DNA from: Artemia franciscana
Taxonomy: Eukaryota; Arthropoda; Branchiopoda; Anostraca; Artemiidae
DNA: 64,000 nt
Assembly (NCBI RefSeq): GCF_032884065.1
Contig: NC_088868.1
Location: forward strand, 6,335,626-6,399,625
Direction of reading: 5' to 3'
The translations under genes and the position numbers were made by a program. Below the pieces are notes generated by a model. That model worked only from the letters and a program-made list of their open reading frames with translations. It ran no database searches and was not told the origin of the DNA. Below are positions 11,150 through 21,920 of this stretch, in pieces (within the stretch, counting starts at the first letter, position 1; each line of letters starts with the position of its first letter).

Positions 11150-11730
11150 AGTTCGTTACCAGGAACTGTTTGAAAACCAAGACAACGAGGCAAGTCAATG
11201 TGAAAAGAAAAAACCCAACAAAGTCTAACAAAAAGCAAAATTAAAAGATGTATATAATTCAATAAAAGCTAAAATTAGACAAACTAAAACACAACAACCA
11301 AAGGCAATTTACTAACCCATACCCAAGATTAAGAAAAATCCAAAAACTTTTGAACCACCCTCGAAGGATACAATAAATAAGCGCTGAATGAAAAAAATCA
11401 TTTTCCCAAGTAGACGACCAATAATTTAACATTATGAGAACTATGTATTTTGATTTCTGATCCTTATAATTGTATCCCAAGCAAAACACCCTTGGGATCT
11501 GAAGGGTTGATGAAGTGGCAGGACTTTCATAAATTTTTGAACTTTACGGGTTTAACCCGTTTTATAATTACTGCAAATGTTATTTTCTCTTAGATCTTTC
11601 GTAATATGGTATGAAACCCCTTTTACTTAAAGGACACAAGATAAACTGAATTTTCTTATTGATATGTGTTTTCAGTGTCAGTGTTTGAAACTTTTGAGTA
11701 GGTTTTTTCAATATAGATTTTTTGAAGCGA
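11150..11730. other. Spacer between TIR repeat and PLE fragment
   Basis: The stretch is AT-rich, with short frames on both strands that lack recognisable domains. The minus-strand frame at 11259-11489 is hydrophobic but shows no family features. The region may contain the non-coding 3' part of the PLE fragment that follows. Confidence 0.35.
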
Positions 11731-12790
11731 ATCGTTTAACCATCCTCATATAAAACATCTCTAAGGTGGTTTAGCTCATAATAAAGAGAATTTCGTGAAC
11801 GAAATTGCCGTGATCCAGCATCTAGATAATTCACCACTCTAATTTTCACCACAAGAGAATTCTTAACAGAGTAATTTAAGTGACGGTAACTATGTGTAAG
11901 CTTTCTAAGGACCCCAAAGTCAAAACATGTGACACAATGATGCATGAGGACATCCAAAAAAGGAAAACCCTAATTTACCTCTTATTTCTTAGTAAAAATT
12001 TAAGTTTTGGATCCAAAAACTTGATTAAATGAAAGAAGAATCCAATATATTTCTCACTAGGCTCCCACAAATAAGAAATATCATCTTTAAAACGAACACA
12101 AAATTCAGGTTTATCAAGACTTTGCAAAATATTCCTTCATTCAAAATTTTTCATGCAGATAGTAACTTCTCTGGGTGAAAGAGGGCACCCATTGGAAGCC
12201 TCTCTTAAATGCAAGAGCCAGTGGGAACCAAGTAGTGCCATTATAATGGAGATAAAACGAAATATTGTTGCAAAGTGCTGTATGTGAAAGGAGAGTCTGA
12301 TTCAAAAGCATAGATTTTTCTGATATAGATTGCTTAGAATTAAGCTTATGATCCAAAAAGAGTTCAGTCTTTTGGGGATTAGAATGGGTATACATTGAAT
12401 TTGCATCCGAACTACCATTCTCGTATTTGGTATAACCTGAACATGCTTTTTTCGGGAAATAATGTCGGTGGAATTTCTCATATAGAATTTCTGAACCTGA
12501 ATAAGTGGGCAAGATACAACTGATAATAATTTCTCTATTTCTGCTGTAGGAAAACTAAATACTGGGGAAGAATTAATAGAATTTTCACAATTTTGAACGG
12601 TAAAATTTTCATGAAAGTGGCTCTCTAGGACTCAAAAATCTTTCTGAATAGAATTCATCAGCATTAACGATAATCTGGCGAAAATAATCATAAGTTAACG
12701 TGCAAAATATTTCTCGCTCTAACCTGAAAATATCAAGATTCAACCGGTAGTGCTTCCATTGGCATTTTCTAATGAAAAGACTTAAAACAC
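11730..12790 (-). mobile_element. Penelope-like retroelement fragment (PLE4)
   Basis: Minus-strand reading gives, in order, a basic N-terminal stretch with FRLEREIF (12797-12609), a YNGTTW block near 12230 typical of the PLE reverse transcriptase palm, a G-L-P-M-G-A block, an RFKDDI string near 12090 in the place of the catalytic Y-V-D-D, an F-L-D-V strand near 11955 and an ELNHLRDVLYEDG end near 11770. This order is characteristic of Penelope RT. Several frameshifts separate the blocks. The LINE at 12.8-16.2 kb abuts it exactly at its upstream end, so the LINE probably inserted into this PLE. It differs in sequence from the PLE cluster at 42.9-48.4 kb and is a separate subfamily. Confidence 0.65.
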
Positions 12791-12793
12791 CAA

Positions 12794-12822
12794 TCAATCA
12801 ATCAATCAATCAATTTATTGAT
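12794..12822. repeat. (ATTG)n 3' tail of LINE
   Basis: Six CAAT units on the plus strand (ATTG on the coding strand) stand immediately downstream of the LINE 3' untranslated region. Short tandem tails of this kind mark the 3' end of CR1/L2-group LINEs in place of poly(A) and fix the element end at about 12794. Confidence 0.85.
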
Positions 12823-13070
12823 ACTCAAAGAAAAAAACTATTACAAAAGTAAAGTGGTTGCTAGGCCCAAGAAGCTTTGCTTGTAATGGACCACAGAGAA
12901 CAAGAATAAAACACTATTATAAAATATAAAAAAAAAAAAAAAAAAAAAAACAAAAAAAAAAAAAACAAAAAAAAAAAAAAACACTGGAACAAGACAAGGA
13001 CATTGAATAGATAGGATACTTAACAGATAGAAGATTTAGAAGGAGATTTAACATATAGCTGAAAATGATT

Positions 13071-14580
13071 TTAAAAGAAAAGAAGAGACATACAAATTAG
13101 GAAAGGATTAATAAAGAGAGAAAAATTATTGAATTGGAAATACCCGACGAAATAATGCCTTTGCAGAAAGAAAAAGAGGGACATCAAAGGGATGGAGTTC
13201 CACAATAGAATTGATTGATATACTGGAGACCCCTGGCCTGCTGTAGAAGATCGTTTTGGTAAAATAAATCGTCGAGAAGAATTACGTAAAGAAGAAAAGT
13301 ACCTACCTGAGCCTGTCCGTGAGAAAAACTGCTGTAGGGGCGGTGGGAGAGTACCAAGAAAAGCAGAATGCGCAAAATAAAGGGTACTTTTACCTATAAT
13401 ATGATCCAGCGGAGCTATTCCAGTATCATTATAAAGATCAGAGGAAGGGTAAAGCCGAGGGAGAAGAAAAGTAGCCTTCACTGCACTATTTAGGGCTCTT
13501 TGAAGTGAGCAGAGAAGAGATTTATTAGTATTACCCCAGACAGAGCAGCAATAAGAAAGGTAAGGATAAATAAAAGCATAATAAAGAGAAACCATAATAT
13601 CAGGAGGAAGAAATGAGTTAATCCGGTGCAACATTGAAGACTGGCGGAGGATTAAGGAAAGGGTGTGAGTTATATGCGGTTTGAAAGAAAGAAAACAGTC
13701 AAGATACACACCAAGAAATTTCACCACAGTAGCTTGTGGTATAATATCATTCCCAAAAGTCAGGGTGATTGGCTCCTGTACGTCTCGCATACGGTAAGGG
13801 GTCCTGAAGTTGACAATGGCACTCTTTCGGCTGTTAAGAGCCATACCATTTGACCAGCACCAATCCTTTACTTTATCAAGAAGACCTTGAGCCATAGAAG
13901 TGGCAGATGGCAGGTCCACCGCAGCAATGAAAAAGTTACTGTCATCAGCAAAAAGAACAGGGTGAACATGGGGATGAAGACCATCAACAAGATCATTGAT
14001 GTAAATTAGAAATAAAAGTGGACCAAGCACAGAGCCTTGTGGGACACCTTTCAATACAGGCAAAGTAGAGGAAGAAGTACAGTCAACCAAAACATACTGA
14101 GATCTCTCTGAGAGGTAGGACCTAAACCATTCTAGTGGGACTCCATGCACTCCAAATAAAGATAGTTTAGACAGAAGAACATTGTGGTCAACCATATCAA
14201 AGGCCTTAGAAAAGTCGAGAAATAGACCCAAAACACACAAGCCCTTGTCCAGATTAACACGCACAAACTCAGTTGCATCAGAAAGTGCGTGCAAGGTAGA
14301 GAATGAGGGACGAAAACCATACTGATGGTTAGTGATGAGAGGATTTCCAGCAGTCGAATTAGTACTAAATACAAATGAAGAGAGTCGACGATACACTACT
14401 TTTTCAACAACCTTTGAGATGACAGGAAGAAGAGAAATAGGTCTGTAATTTGAAATTAGAGAAGAATCACCTTTTTTATGCAAGGGTACAACGGTAGCAA
14501 CTTTAAATAAATGAGGAAAAAAAACAGAAGAAAGAGAGAGGTTTGTTATGTGTGAGATGGGATGAGAAACAAACTGACTG
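13071..14580 (-). pseudogene. LINE ORF2 reverse transcriptase domain
   Basis: The open frame 14483-13071 (470 codons) carries the RT core: YRPISLLPVISKVVEKV (motif 0/1), QYGFRP, FLDFSKAFDMVDH (motif A), GVPQGSVLGPLLFLIYIND (motif B), LFADDSNFF (motif C, catalytic FADD), VKFLGVYLD (motif D/E region) and a C-terminal LWNSIP. The frame extends upstream without ATG to about 14580. FADDSNFF replaces the more usual FADDT. The C-terminal end after LWNSIPLM is probably a short out-of-frame readthrough. All catalytic residues appear intact. Confidence 0.88.
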
Positions 14581-14716
14581 ATTTTTTAAGGACATTATTA
14601 CTCAAACCAAAACTATCAACTGAACAACTACTTGGAAGTTGAGAAATTAATACTAGAAATCTCAGTAGTACTACATGGGGAAAGGAAAAAAGACTTCTCT
14701 GTCATAGGAAAACAAC

Positions 14717-16204
14717 TTACTCTACTCGGGGTGGAATGAGAACTGAGGGAAGTGTGGTGAAATATGAATTGAAGGCACTTGCTAAGGATTTTTTATCCAC
14801 AACAGATCCATCAGCTTTCCTATAAAAATATGGGGATGATTGTTTGAGTTTCTTACGGGAGAGAGCTTCATTAATTACAGTCCAAACCTTGCGCAAATTC
14901 CCTTTACACTCATTAATTCGACGTGAAAAATACAGCTTATTTGCTAAACGAACTGAGGAAGTGAGCACATTTTTGTAATGTTTATACTTCAGAAGATCTT
15001 CCTGTGTCTTACTTTTACATGCAGCCTTGAACAAAGACGCCTTCATATGGGTTGCATTGATCAGACCTCTAGACATCCATGGGCATTTAGGTGTAAAATT
15101 CCTTGGCCTCTTTCTAAGAGGAAAATGCTTATCCAACAGAGTGCCCATACGACACAAAAATAATCTAGTTTCACAATCAGCATCATTAGCTTCAAAAACA
15201 CTAGACCAATCATTACTCTGAAGACTATGTATTAAATTAGAAATTTCTCTATCTGTAAAAGTTCTAAAAGAAGACTCGCCTTTCTCATCCACAGTAATCT
15301 CTGTTTTAGGCACAGATAGTGATAGATAAATAGGAAAGTGATCAGAAAGATCAGTGAAAACAAGACCAGAAGAGAACTTCAAATTAGGAGAATGAGAAGT
15401 GAAAATATTATCTATTAAAGTGGCAGAATTTCTTGAAGGGTCAACACGTGAAGGAAAAAAAATTGAAGGAAGCGGCCCAGAAGAAGAAAATACATCAAAA
15501 AGATGGTCACATTCATCATTTGATCCAACATTTAACATATTACAATTAAAGTCTCCCAAAACACAAATCCGTTTTTTAGAGAAAGCCCCTACACCAGAAA
15601 GCTGATCAAGCAAATCACAGAACAGATGTGTTGGAAAAGGAGGGGGCTTATAAAACAAACAAACAGTATCACATGCAACCTGGCTTTTCAGATCAATAAC
15701 AAGAGAATAAACTGTCCTACTATTAGACACCACCGATGTAAACAAGGATTCAAGATCAAATCTTCTACAAAATTCAATATTAGATTTTATGAACAAAGAA
15801 ATACCCCCAGAACACTTTGTCACCATTCTAGGGACATGAATAGCAATATAACCATGCATGTCATAAGCTGTAAAATTATCACTGTCAGATAACCATGTTT
15901 CCGTCAAGCCTATGACATCAAAAGGGCAAGAATTATCAGACCACAGATACGATTTAAGAGTGTCCCACTTATCTCTTATCCCACGCACATTCAAACAAAA
16001 AACATTAAAGCAACTGTTTGAAGAGAGTGAGGGCATAATATTATCACAATAATCAATGGTGGTGTGATAATTACAGCTAGAACTAACCATAGATTCAAGG
16101 AGAGGGTCAGAAGTGTGTGCCTCTTGTTTACCAGCACTACTTGGTTGATCAAATATAACTGAATTAAGAATACAAGAATTCTTAAGGAAAGAGAAATCAC
16201 CCAT
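14717..16204 (-). pseudogene. LINE ORF2 endonuclease domain (495 codons)
   Basis: This frame codes for the APE-type endonuclease that nicks target DNA for target-primed reverse transcription. All main motifs are seen in order: an asparagine in LNVRGIRDKWD (about residue 74), DVIGLTETW with the catalytic Glu, the GGISLFIK block, FYKPP, VLGDFNCNM with the catalytic Asp/Asn, LIDNIFTS and the final SDHFP with catalytic Asp-His. The region after the domain (FNSYFTTLP) leads to the RT in intact elements. The frame stops at 14717. The same protein seems to continue in the other two frames up to the RT at about 14580, so this is one ORF2 split by frameshifts, not a separate gene. Confidence 0.85.
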
Positions 16205-16620
16205 ATTTATCTCAGAGATATAAAACCTTCACAAATGACACATTATCCATAGTACATTTGAAGGTAATGGAATCATAAACAAAGAAAAGAAATATCAGTG
16301 GGATGGCCAATATTAACCAAAGAAAAGGGTCAAATAATGTGGCACCAATCAGGAAAAGATGAGCTGCGAGTGTTAAGGCATGACAAACAATGACAGAAAT
16401 CAGGCTACTAAAGGCAATAGGATCTCAAACAAATATAAAGAGACATTAGTAGGATGGCTCATAATATTTGAAGAATAGGCTAAATTTACAATATGGGACC
16501 AGTAAAATTTATGTGAGCTGTAAGTGTGCTGACATGAAAAAAGTGTGATAGAAAATAGCATACACGAAGGTGATAGGAACACAAACAAATATAAATAAAT
16601 ATCAATGGTAAGACACACAA
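16205..16620. other. Possible LINE 5' region
   Basis: AT-rich sequence upstream of the endonuclease frame with no domain. The phrase ACAAACAAATATAAA occurs in two slightly different copies (near 16428 and 16580), each followed by a GACAT/ATCAATGGTAAG-type stretch, hinting at a short internal duplication. It could be LINE 5' UTR or a separate insert. Confidence 0.3.
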
Positions 16621-16623
16621 TGT

Positions 16624-16893
16624 TCAAAATCTATACGTTCTGCAAATATTCACGTACGTTTCGCAATGGCCTGGGTAAAACACGGTTCTTTCTAAATTAC
16701 GAGCAAAATACTGTTGATTAATCAAATTAACTATTTTTGTTACAATAGATATGAATTTAGTAGCCTCATTTGTAGGAAGATCCCCATAAGCATGACGAAG
16801 ATAATTTCTTAGACCCGCACTGACCTGCAATATTAGTGGTTGCAGCAGTAGCTGCAACCTGGTAAAGAGTGAACCACAGCCCATAGTAACCAA
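16624..16893 (-). CDS. Unrecognised 89-codon frame
   Basis: The frame begins MVTMGCGSLFTRLQLLLQPL and ends CETYVNICRTYRF. I do not recognise it. Its upstream edge, with the phrase ACCACAGCCCATAGTAACC at about 16869-16890, has a near copy at 59130-59160 (ACCACGGCCCATGGTAACC), also followed by an A/T-rich run, so at least this edge belongs to a dispersed repeat. The frame may therefore be part of an unknown element rather than a gene. Confidence 0.25.
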   Translation of the reverse strand: MVTMGCGSLFTRLQLLLQPLILQVSAGLRNYLRHAYGDLPTNEATKFISIVTKIVNLINQQYFARNLERTVFYPGHCETYVNICRTYRF

Positions 16894-18539
16894 AAGTTAA
16901 AAACATGTTTAAAAGAAGTTCCTAGGGAAAATATTTGCCTCCTGTCAATGAATCAGGAAAGATAACTATAGTTTCGGTTAGTCTCTTCTTTTCTTCAAGA
17001 AAAATTTTCTTCTTTCAAGGATATTGCACTAAATAAATCTTCATCAAACTGGAAAGTAAAAGGCATTGAAAGAGCTCACAATGTCACTTTCATATTTGCA
17101 AGTAACTTTATAGAATTGTCAATAGCTGATTTTTGTTTATGTTTAGTTAATTGGTTTTTCTTTTTTAAATTAATCCTTTTCTCTCATATTCCAAGAAGAG
17201 CATCGCTCTTATTTCACTCTTGCATCCCAAGTAGTACTACCTAATCCTCAGGGAAAGTTGCTGGTATTCCTTACCTTGAGACATCTAAAAATAAAATTGT
17301 ATCATTAGTTTAAGAATACTAAACAATCATAGGGAAAGGTTAAGGATACATATCCACATATTACTTAAAGCAAAGACAAGATTGAAATAATAATAAAAGG
17401 ATAAGTTACATAGCAATTACCTTATAAGACTAGCAAATGTATTACTAATCAATTTCTTAATAATATTCCAATCGCTAAGGTTTTAATTCATAATAAATAG
17501 TTTATCTAAAACATGAATATTCTTATAACGAAATAAAAACCCAAATGAAGTCCAAAGTTAGATTTTGGTTGATCAATAAAATAGGACTTGAATATGACTG
17601 TATCTTCGAGAAACACGCGAAAAATTACCGTGTGGTTTTTTTTGCAGAAAAGCTAGGTACATACTCCATCTTTTTTTGAACTCTGAGAAAAACATTATAT
17701 GTTTTGCAATGATGGGAGGAAGCGAATAGAAAATTAGCGCAAATAGAGCTATCAATGAAATAAGTTATAAAAGTGGGTGGAAAGTAAGAAAGGTTTTATA
17801 TATGTCTGAACTTTACGCACTCTAAGCTATATTTATTACCATATATTTTTACTTGTTTCAGATATTTTTTTCGAGGAAAGAAAACTAATGTTCTGTGTAG
17901 TTTATTTCTCCTTTAACTGTATTTCATTAGTCAGTTCACTCGATTTGCATATATCAAGCAATTCTAAATAGAATGAATAAGTTGTTTTATACTCAGACTT
18001 TGCTTTTGATATTCATATATTTTTTCAAGTATATTAATCAAAACTGTGCCAAGACATAAGGAAGGAAGGAGTAACATAGCGAAAAAAGATAACCTGAAGC
18101 ACTAAACATAAATTTGAATACTAAGATAGCATTACTAATATCTTTACCATATTAACAGCTTTTACGATAACCAAATAGTCCTTACTCTAACTCTTCTACT
18201 ATTCATATTAAGGAGTAAAATTTAGATAGCAATTCTGATATACTCTACACATAAATGTCTATAATTTGAAGTTTTAATTTTAAACAGTATACTATTTCAT
18301 TTCCTGGTTAATACAAAAATGAATTCAAATAGTCTATGCAAATAGATATTTAAAATAATTGAAATAACAAGTCCAGATAATTCCAGGTTACCCACTTAAA
18401 TCATATTTAATTAAACCATATTCTTTTTATTGTTTTGTTGGTAAGGTATCTAAATAAAATACACCTCTAAGTAGGAAATATGGTGTAATTAAGCAGTTAT
18501 ATTAAAACTTATTAAGGGTGTCATTTGTTGTTTTTTTTT

Positions 18540-18890
18540 CTTTTTTCTTGTGCTTTCTTTTCTTAGATAAGTAGGTGAAATTGCAGCATAAACAAGTTTT
18601 TGGCTTATCCTGTTTCTTTGGACCTTTAAAGCTTTCCATAACAACGCTTTTTTGTGTACCTAAAAGACTTAAGGCTTCTCCAACTTTTATCGTGGTGCTA
18701 GGTAATTTTAAGGCTCCACCGCTTTCCCAGGTATTTTAAAGCTTTGCCAGAGTTACCAGTAATTTTATCAGCAACTGTTTTACCTGTATATGTTCCTATG
18801 GCTAAAGCCCCACTTGTAAAGCAGTTTTTCCAAGAACAATTTCAACAGATATTATAAACGGTAAGAATCCACCATTTTGGACAAGCCATT
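18540..18890 (-). pseudogene. pX-like virion protein relic (fossil B, minus half)
   Basis: A segment with a GGFLPFII hydrophobic start, a glycine- and threonine-bearing middle and a strongly basic lysine-rich tail resembles the small pX-like core proteins of Polintons and adenoviruses. It lies between the fibre-like relic and the A/T-rich block that corresponds to 5940-6130 of fossil A, the order expected from A. The relic is broken. Confidence 0.45.
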
Positions 18891-19169
18891 TATACGAAAC
18901 ATCAATTTAACACCCTTTATTATTTCTTTTTTTTATTTTAGTCACTTACCTTTGGCTTAAAAGAAATTTAAAATGTTCTCTGTTATTTTTCTGCTGTTTA
19001 TATACAGGATTATGAACTTTTTGTTTCGTCTTAAAAGTTTCTTAAATCTTTTTTTTGCAAAGGGGATAGATAAATTTTATACTCAACTCAACTTGCTATT
19101 TATTACTGAATTATCTTTTGTGATAAAATTTAATATTATCATTTTAAATTCTACCTTCCTTTGACTCTC

Positions 19170-19905
19170 TTTTGAGACATTGCATCTGATTTTTTCTCAA
19201 GTATATTTTTTAAATATATTTTTAGAAATATCAAACTTTAATGTAATTGCATAAGACCTTTTGAGGTTGCCAATAATTTTGAAAAATTAACAGCCATCTG
19301 TCCCATTTTTCGGGTTTGCAACATTTCTAATTCTTTTTCTTACATTCCTATCTTTTCTTGTTACTTTTAAGGTATTTATTAATAATGGTCCTTCGTCATC
19401 AACTCCAGTAAATTTTAGGTAAATAATAGATTTTAGTGTACTTGCTAATGTCTTCTGTTAATTTCAGATTGTTTTCAAATATGATCTTAATAGTTTCTTG
19501 TTTGAAGTCGTTTAATGTCCAAAGTCATCTGCACCGTCTTCTGTGTTTGCAGTTCTTCTCCTTTAAACAATTACTTCTTCACTTGTTATTTTTATAGTAT
19601 TTTTTACAGAAATTCAATAACCATCTATTCTGGTGAATATATCATCAGATGACTGATAAATTCCAATCAATCAATTCCAATCCCCACTTAAATAGTGACT
19701 CGTAAGAACCTCTTGGTTAAAATCTTCAACCTTGAAATCGTTTAAAATAATTTTCAAACTTTGTAAGATAATAGCATCATTGTATGATTTTGCATCAGCT
19801 AAATTTATTACACTCATACCAAATAAATCAAGATTATCATCCTCATCGAAATGTCTACTGTCACTATTATCTTTACTGGTTTTTCTTTCCTAAACTTCAA
19901 AATTT
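19170..19905 (-). pseudogene. Fibre-like protein relic (fossil B)
   Basis: A minus-strand counterpart of the 3308-3960 frame. The string NSDSRHFDEDDNLDLFG corresponds to NSDSKLPDDDGNLDIQG of fossil A, and the later LQSLKIILN matches LQSVKIILN. The shared acidic block and repeat pattern identify the two as copies. It is a broken fossil with several breaks. Confidence 0.55.
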
Positions 19906-20189
19906 ATTAATTATTTACACAAATGATGAAATTAATTTCATTCAGTGATTAGCATAGTAGACTAAACGTCAGTTGTATATAAAACACGTCAGTGACTTTT
20001 TTACAATGTTATGTCAATGGGAATCGTGTATTTTAGAGACTCCTTATTGGTTTTAAGATCAATAAATACAAAATCACTATTGTTTATAGAACGATTATAA
20101 AAGTTGAGAAATTTATCTTTTCAAGCTGGACGCTATCAAGTTGGAGTCTATCAATTTTTCTATAAATTTTTTATTTTCGAAGTGTTTTT

Positions 20190-21650
20190 GTCGAGATAAC
20201 TTGTTAAGTAAAATAAAGAAAAAAAATGTGGTGTATATATAATTAAATCGTATCATCAACTAATTCAAAATGGGGACCTACTTCCATTTCTTATACCATA
20301 GCAGCTGCAATAGGTAAATCTACTCTATAAAGTGGTGGTGCTGCATTAGGTACTATGCAGGAAAGAAAATTTTGACTGAATCTTCAAACGCTAAAGGCGA
20401 GGTTTAACATTACCGGGGACTTCACCAAAAGGTCGTGGTTTACATTTACCTGGTACACTCAAAAAAATTGGATCTGGATCTAAAGTGGTTGTTCAAACTC
20501 CCAAAAAACTTAGTAGACCCAAGAAAATACAACTGGAATAGGTATAAGTACCTAAACAGCTTGGAAGACCCAGAAAAGCTGCTGAAGCTGAGATTTCACA
20601 ATTCAAAGAATTCTCGTTTTCAAAAACCGGAGAACGTCAAACAGAATCAAAAATAATATGACAGTGTTAACGAATATTGATATATTCAATACATGAAGTT
20701 ATATTTATTATTTTCAAGGTATTTTTCTCATTATAACTTAATAAGCAAAATAAAGGAAAACGAATATGGTGTCTATATAATTATATCGTATAAACAACTA
20801 ATTTAAAATAGGGGATTATTTTTATTTCTAATACTAATAGCAGCTGCAATAGGTAAATCTGAGCTAACAAGTGGTGCTGCTGCATTAGGTACATATGCTG
20901 GAAAGGAAATTTTTGATAAAATTACTGATTCTTCAAACGCTATAGCAAAGATTTAACATTACCGGGGACTTTACCGAAAGGTCGAGGTTTAAAATTACCA
21001 GGTACATACAAAAGTGTTGTATCTGGTTCGGAAGGGGTTGTTGAAGCTTCCAAAAATGTCATATACAAAAGATAATACAACTAAAAGTGATTAAAGTACC
21101 TGTGCAGCTTGGTAGATCCAGAAAAGTTGCTGAAGCTGAAATTTCACAATTTAAAGAATGCTTGCTTCCAAAGAAAGGAAAACGTCAAAAAGAATCAAAA
21201 ATCACACGACAACGTTGACAAATATTGATATATGGAATGCATTAAGTGATAATTTTATTTTTGAGGTGTTTTTCTCGAGAGAACTTACTAAGTAAAATGA
21301 AAAAAAGAATGTGGTTTCTATATAATTATATCGTATCATCAACTAATTCAAAATGGGGGATTACCTCGGAAGAGGTTGCTAAAGTTTCCAAAAACGTGAT
21401 ACACCCAAGAAACTACAAGTAGAAGTAGTGAAAGCACCTAAACAGCGTGGATGATCCAGAAATATTGCTGAAGCTGACATCTCACAATTCAAAGAATGCT
21501 CGCTTTCAAAAACAGGGAACGTCAACAAGAATACAAATCACATGATACCGTTGATAAATATTGTTATATTAAATTAATTAAGTCACATTCCTTATTTTCG
21601 AGGTATTTTTCTCAAGATAACTTACTAAGTAAAATAAAGAAAAAACATGT
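20190..21650 (+). repeat. Tandem units carrying a pX-like gene (fossil B)
   Basis: The phrase AACTTACTAAGTAAAATAAAG or close variants recurs near 20200, 20737, 21285 and 21622, each followed by a GTGGTGTATAT-type string. The units are about 535, 550 and 340 bp. Two contain GCAGCTGCAATAGGTAAATC followed by a GGTGCTGCATTAGGTAC-type stretch; all carry an A-rich basic tail reading ATTTCACAATTCAAAGAAT. The coding content resembles the small basic pX-like virion protein. Polintons normally have one such gene, so this is a local amplification. All units are decayed. Confidence 0.6.
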
Positions 21651-21659
21651 GGTATAATC

Positions 21660-21920
21660 AATATGACTGTTTGGGATCACCTGAGAAGCACTGGACTCAT
21701 TATTTCAATGATTCCAACTACTAATTTGTAGAATTTTATGATTATTTTGAATCCTACCCGGAATAAAATAGTGAACTACTTAAAAACTTCAAATAACAAA
21801 AATTGCCTATCATTCTACTCAAGTTCAAAATTTTAATGATGTGAATTTTGGTCATTTTTGTGTTTATTATATAAAAGGAAGATTTAAGGGCATGGATCCA
21901 CAGAATTTGCTTAAAGTTTA
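21660..21920 (+). pseudogene. Adenain-type protease relic (fossil B)
   Basis: A relic with a T-H-Y-F-N-D start, an acidic F-Y-D-Y middle and a FGHFCVYYIKGRFKG block near 21850-21890, which has the cysteine-in-a-turn form of the adenovirus-type protease active site. It sits between the pX-like units and the hydrophobic protein, as in fossil A. Broken. Confidence 0.5.

Larger units (their letters stand above)
12796..16240 (-). mobile_element. CR1/L2-group LINE, nearly full ORF2
   Basis: The minus-strand element runs from the endonuclease start near 16204 through RT to a 3' UTR (13070-12823) and an (ATTG)n tail. The 3' UTR holds a long interrupted homopolymer at 12930-12985 (T-rich on the coding strand). 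No ORF1 is visible upstream; 16205-16620 has no recognisable frame and may be 5' UTR. About three frameshifts lie between the endonuclease and RT frames, all within 14.48-14.72 kb, while most motifs are intact, so the copy is fairly young compared with its neighbours. Clade placement (CR1/L2 rather than Jockey) is a judgement from motif style and tail. Confidence 0.8.

Noticed and set aside
10379-11244. Short plus-strand frames in the TIR repeat
   Set aside because: They are not conserved in copies at 31 and 39 kb, so the repeat is non-coding.
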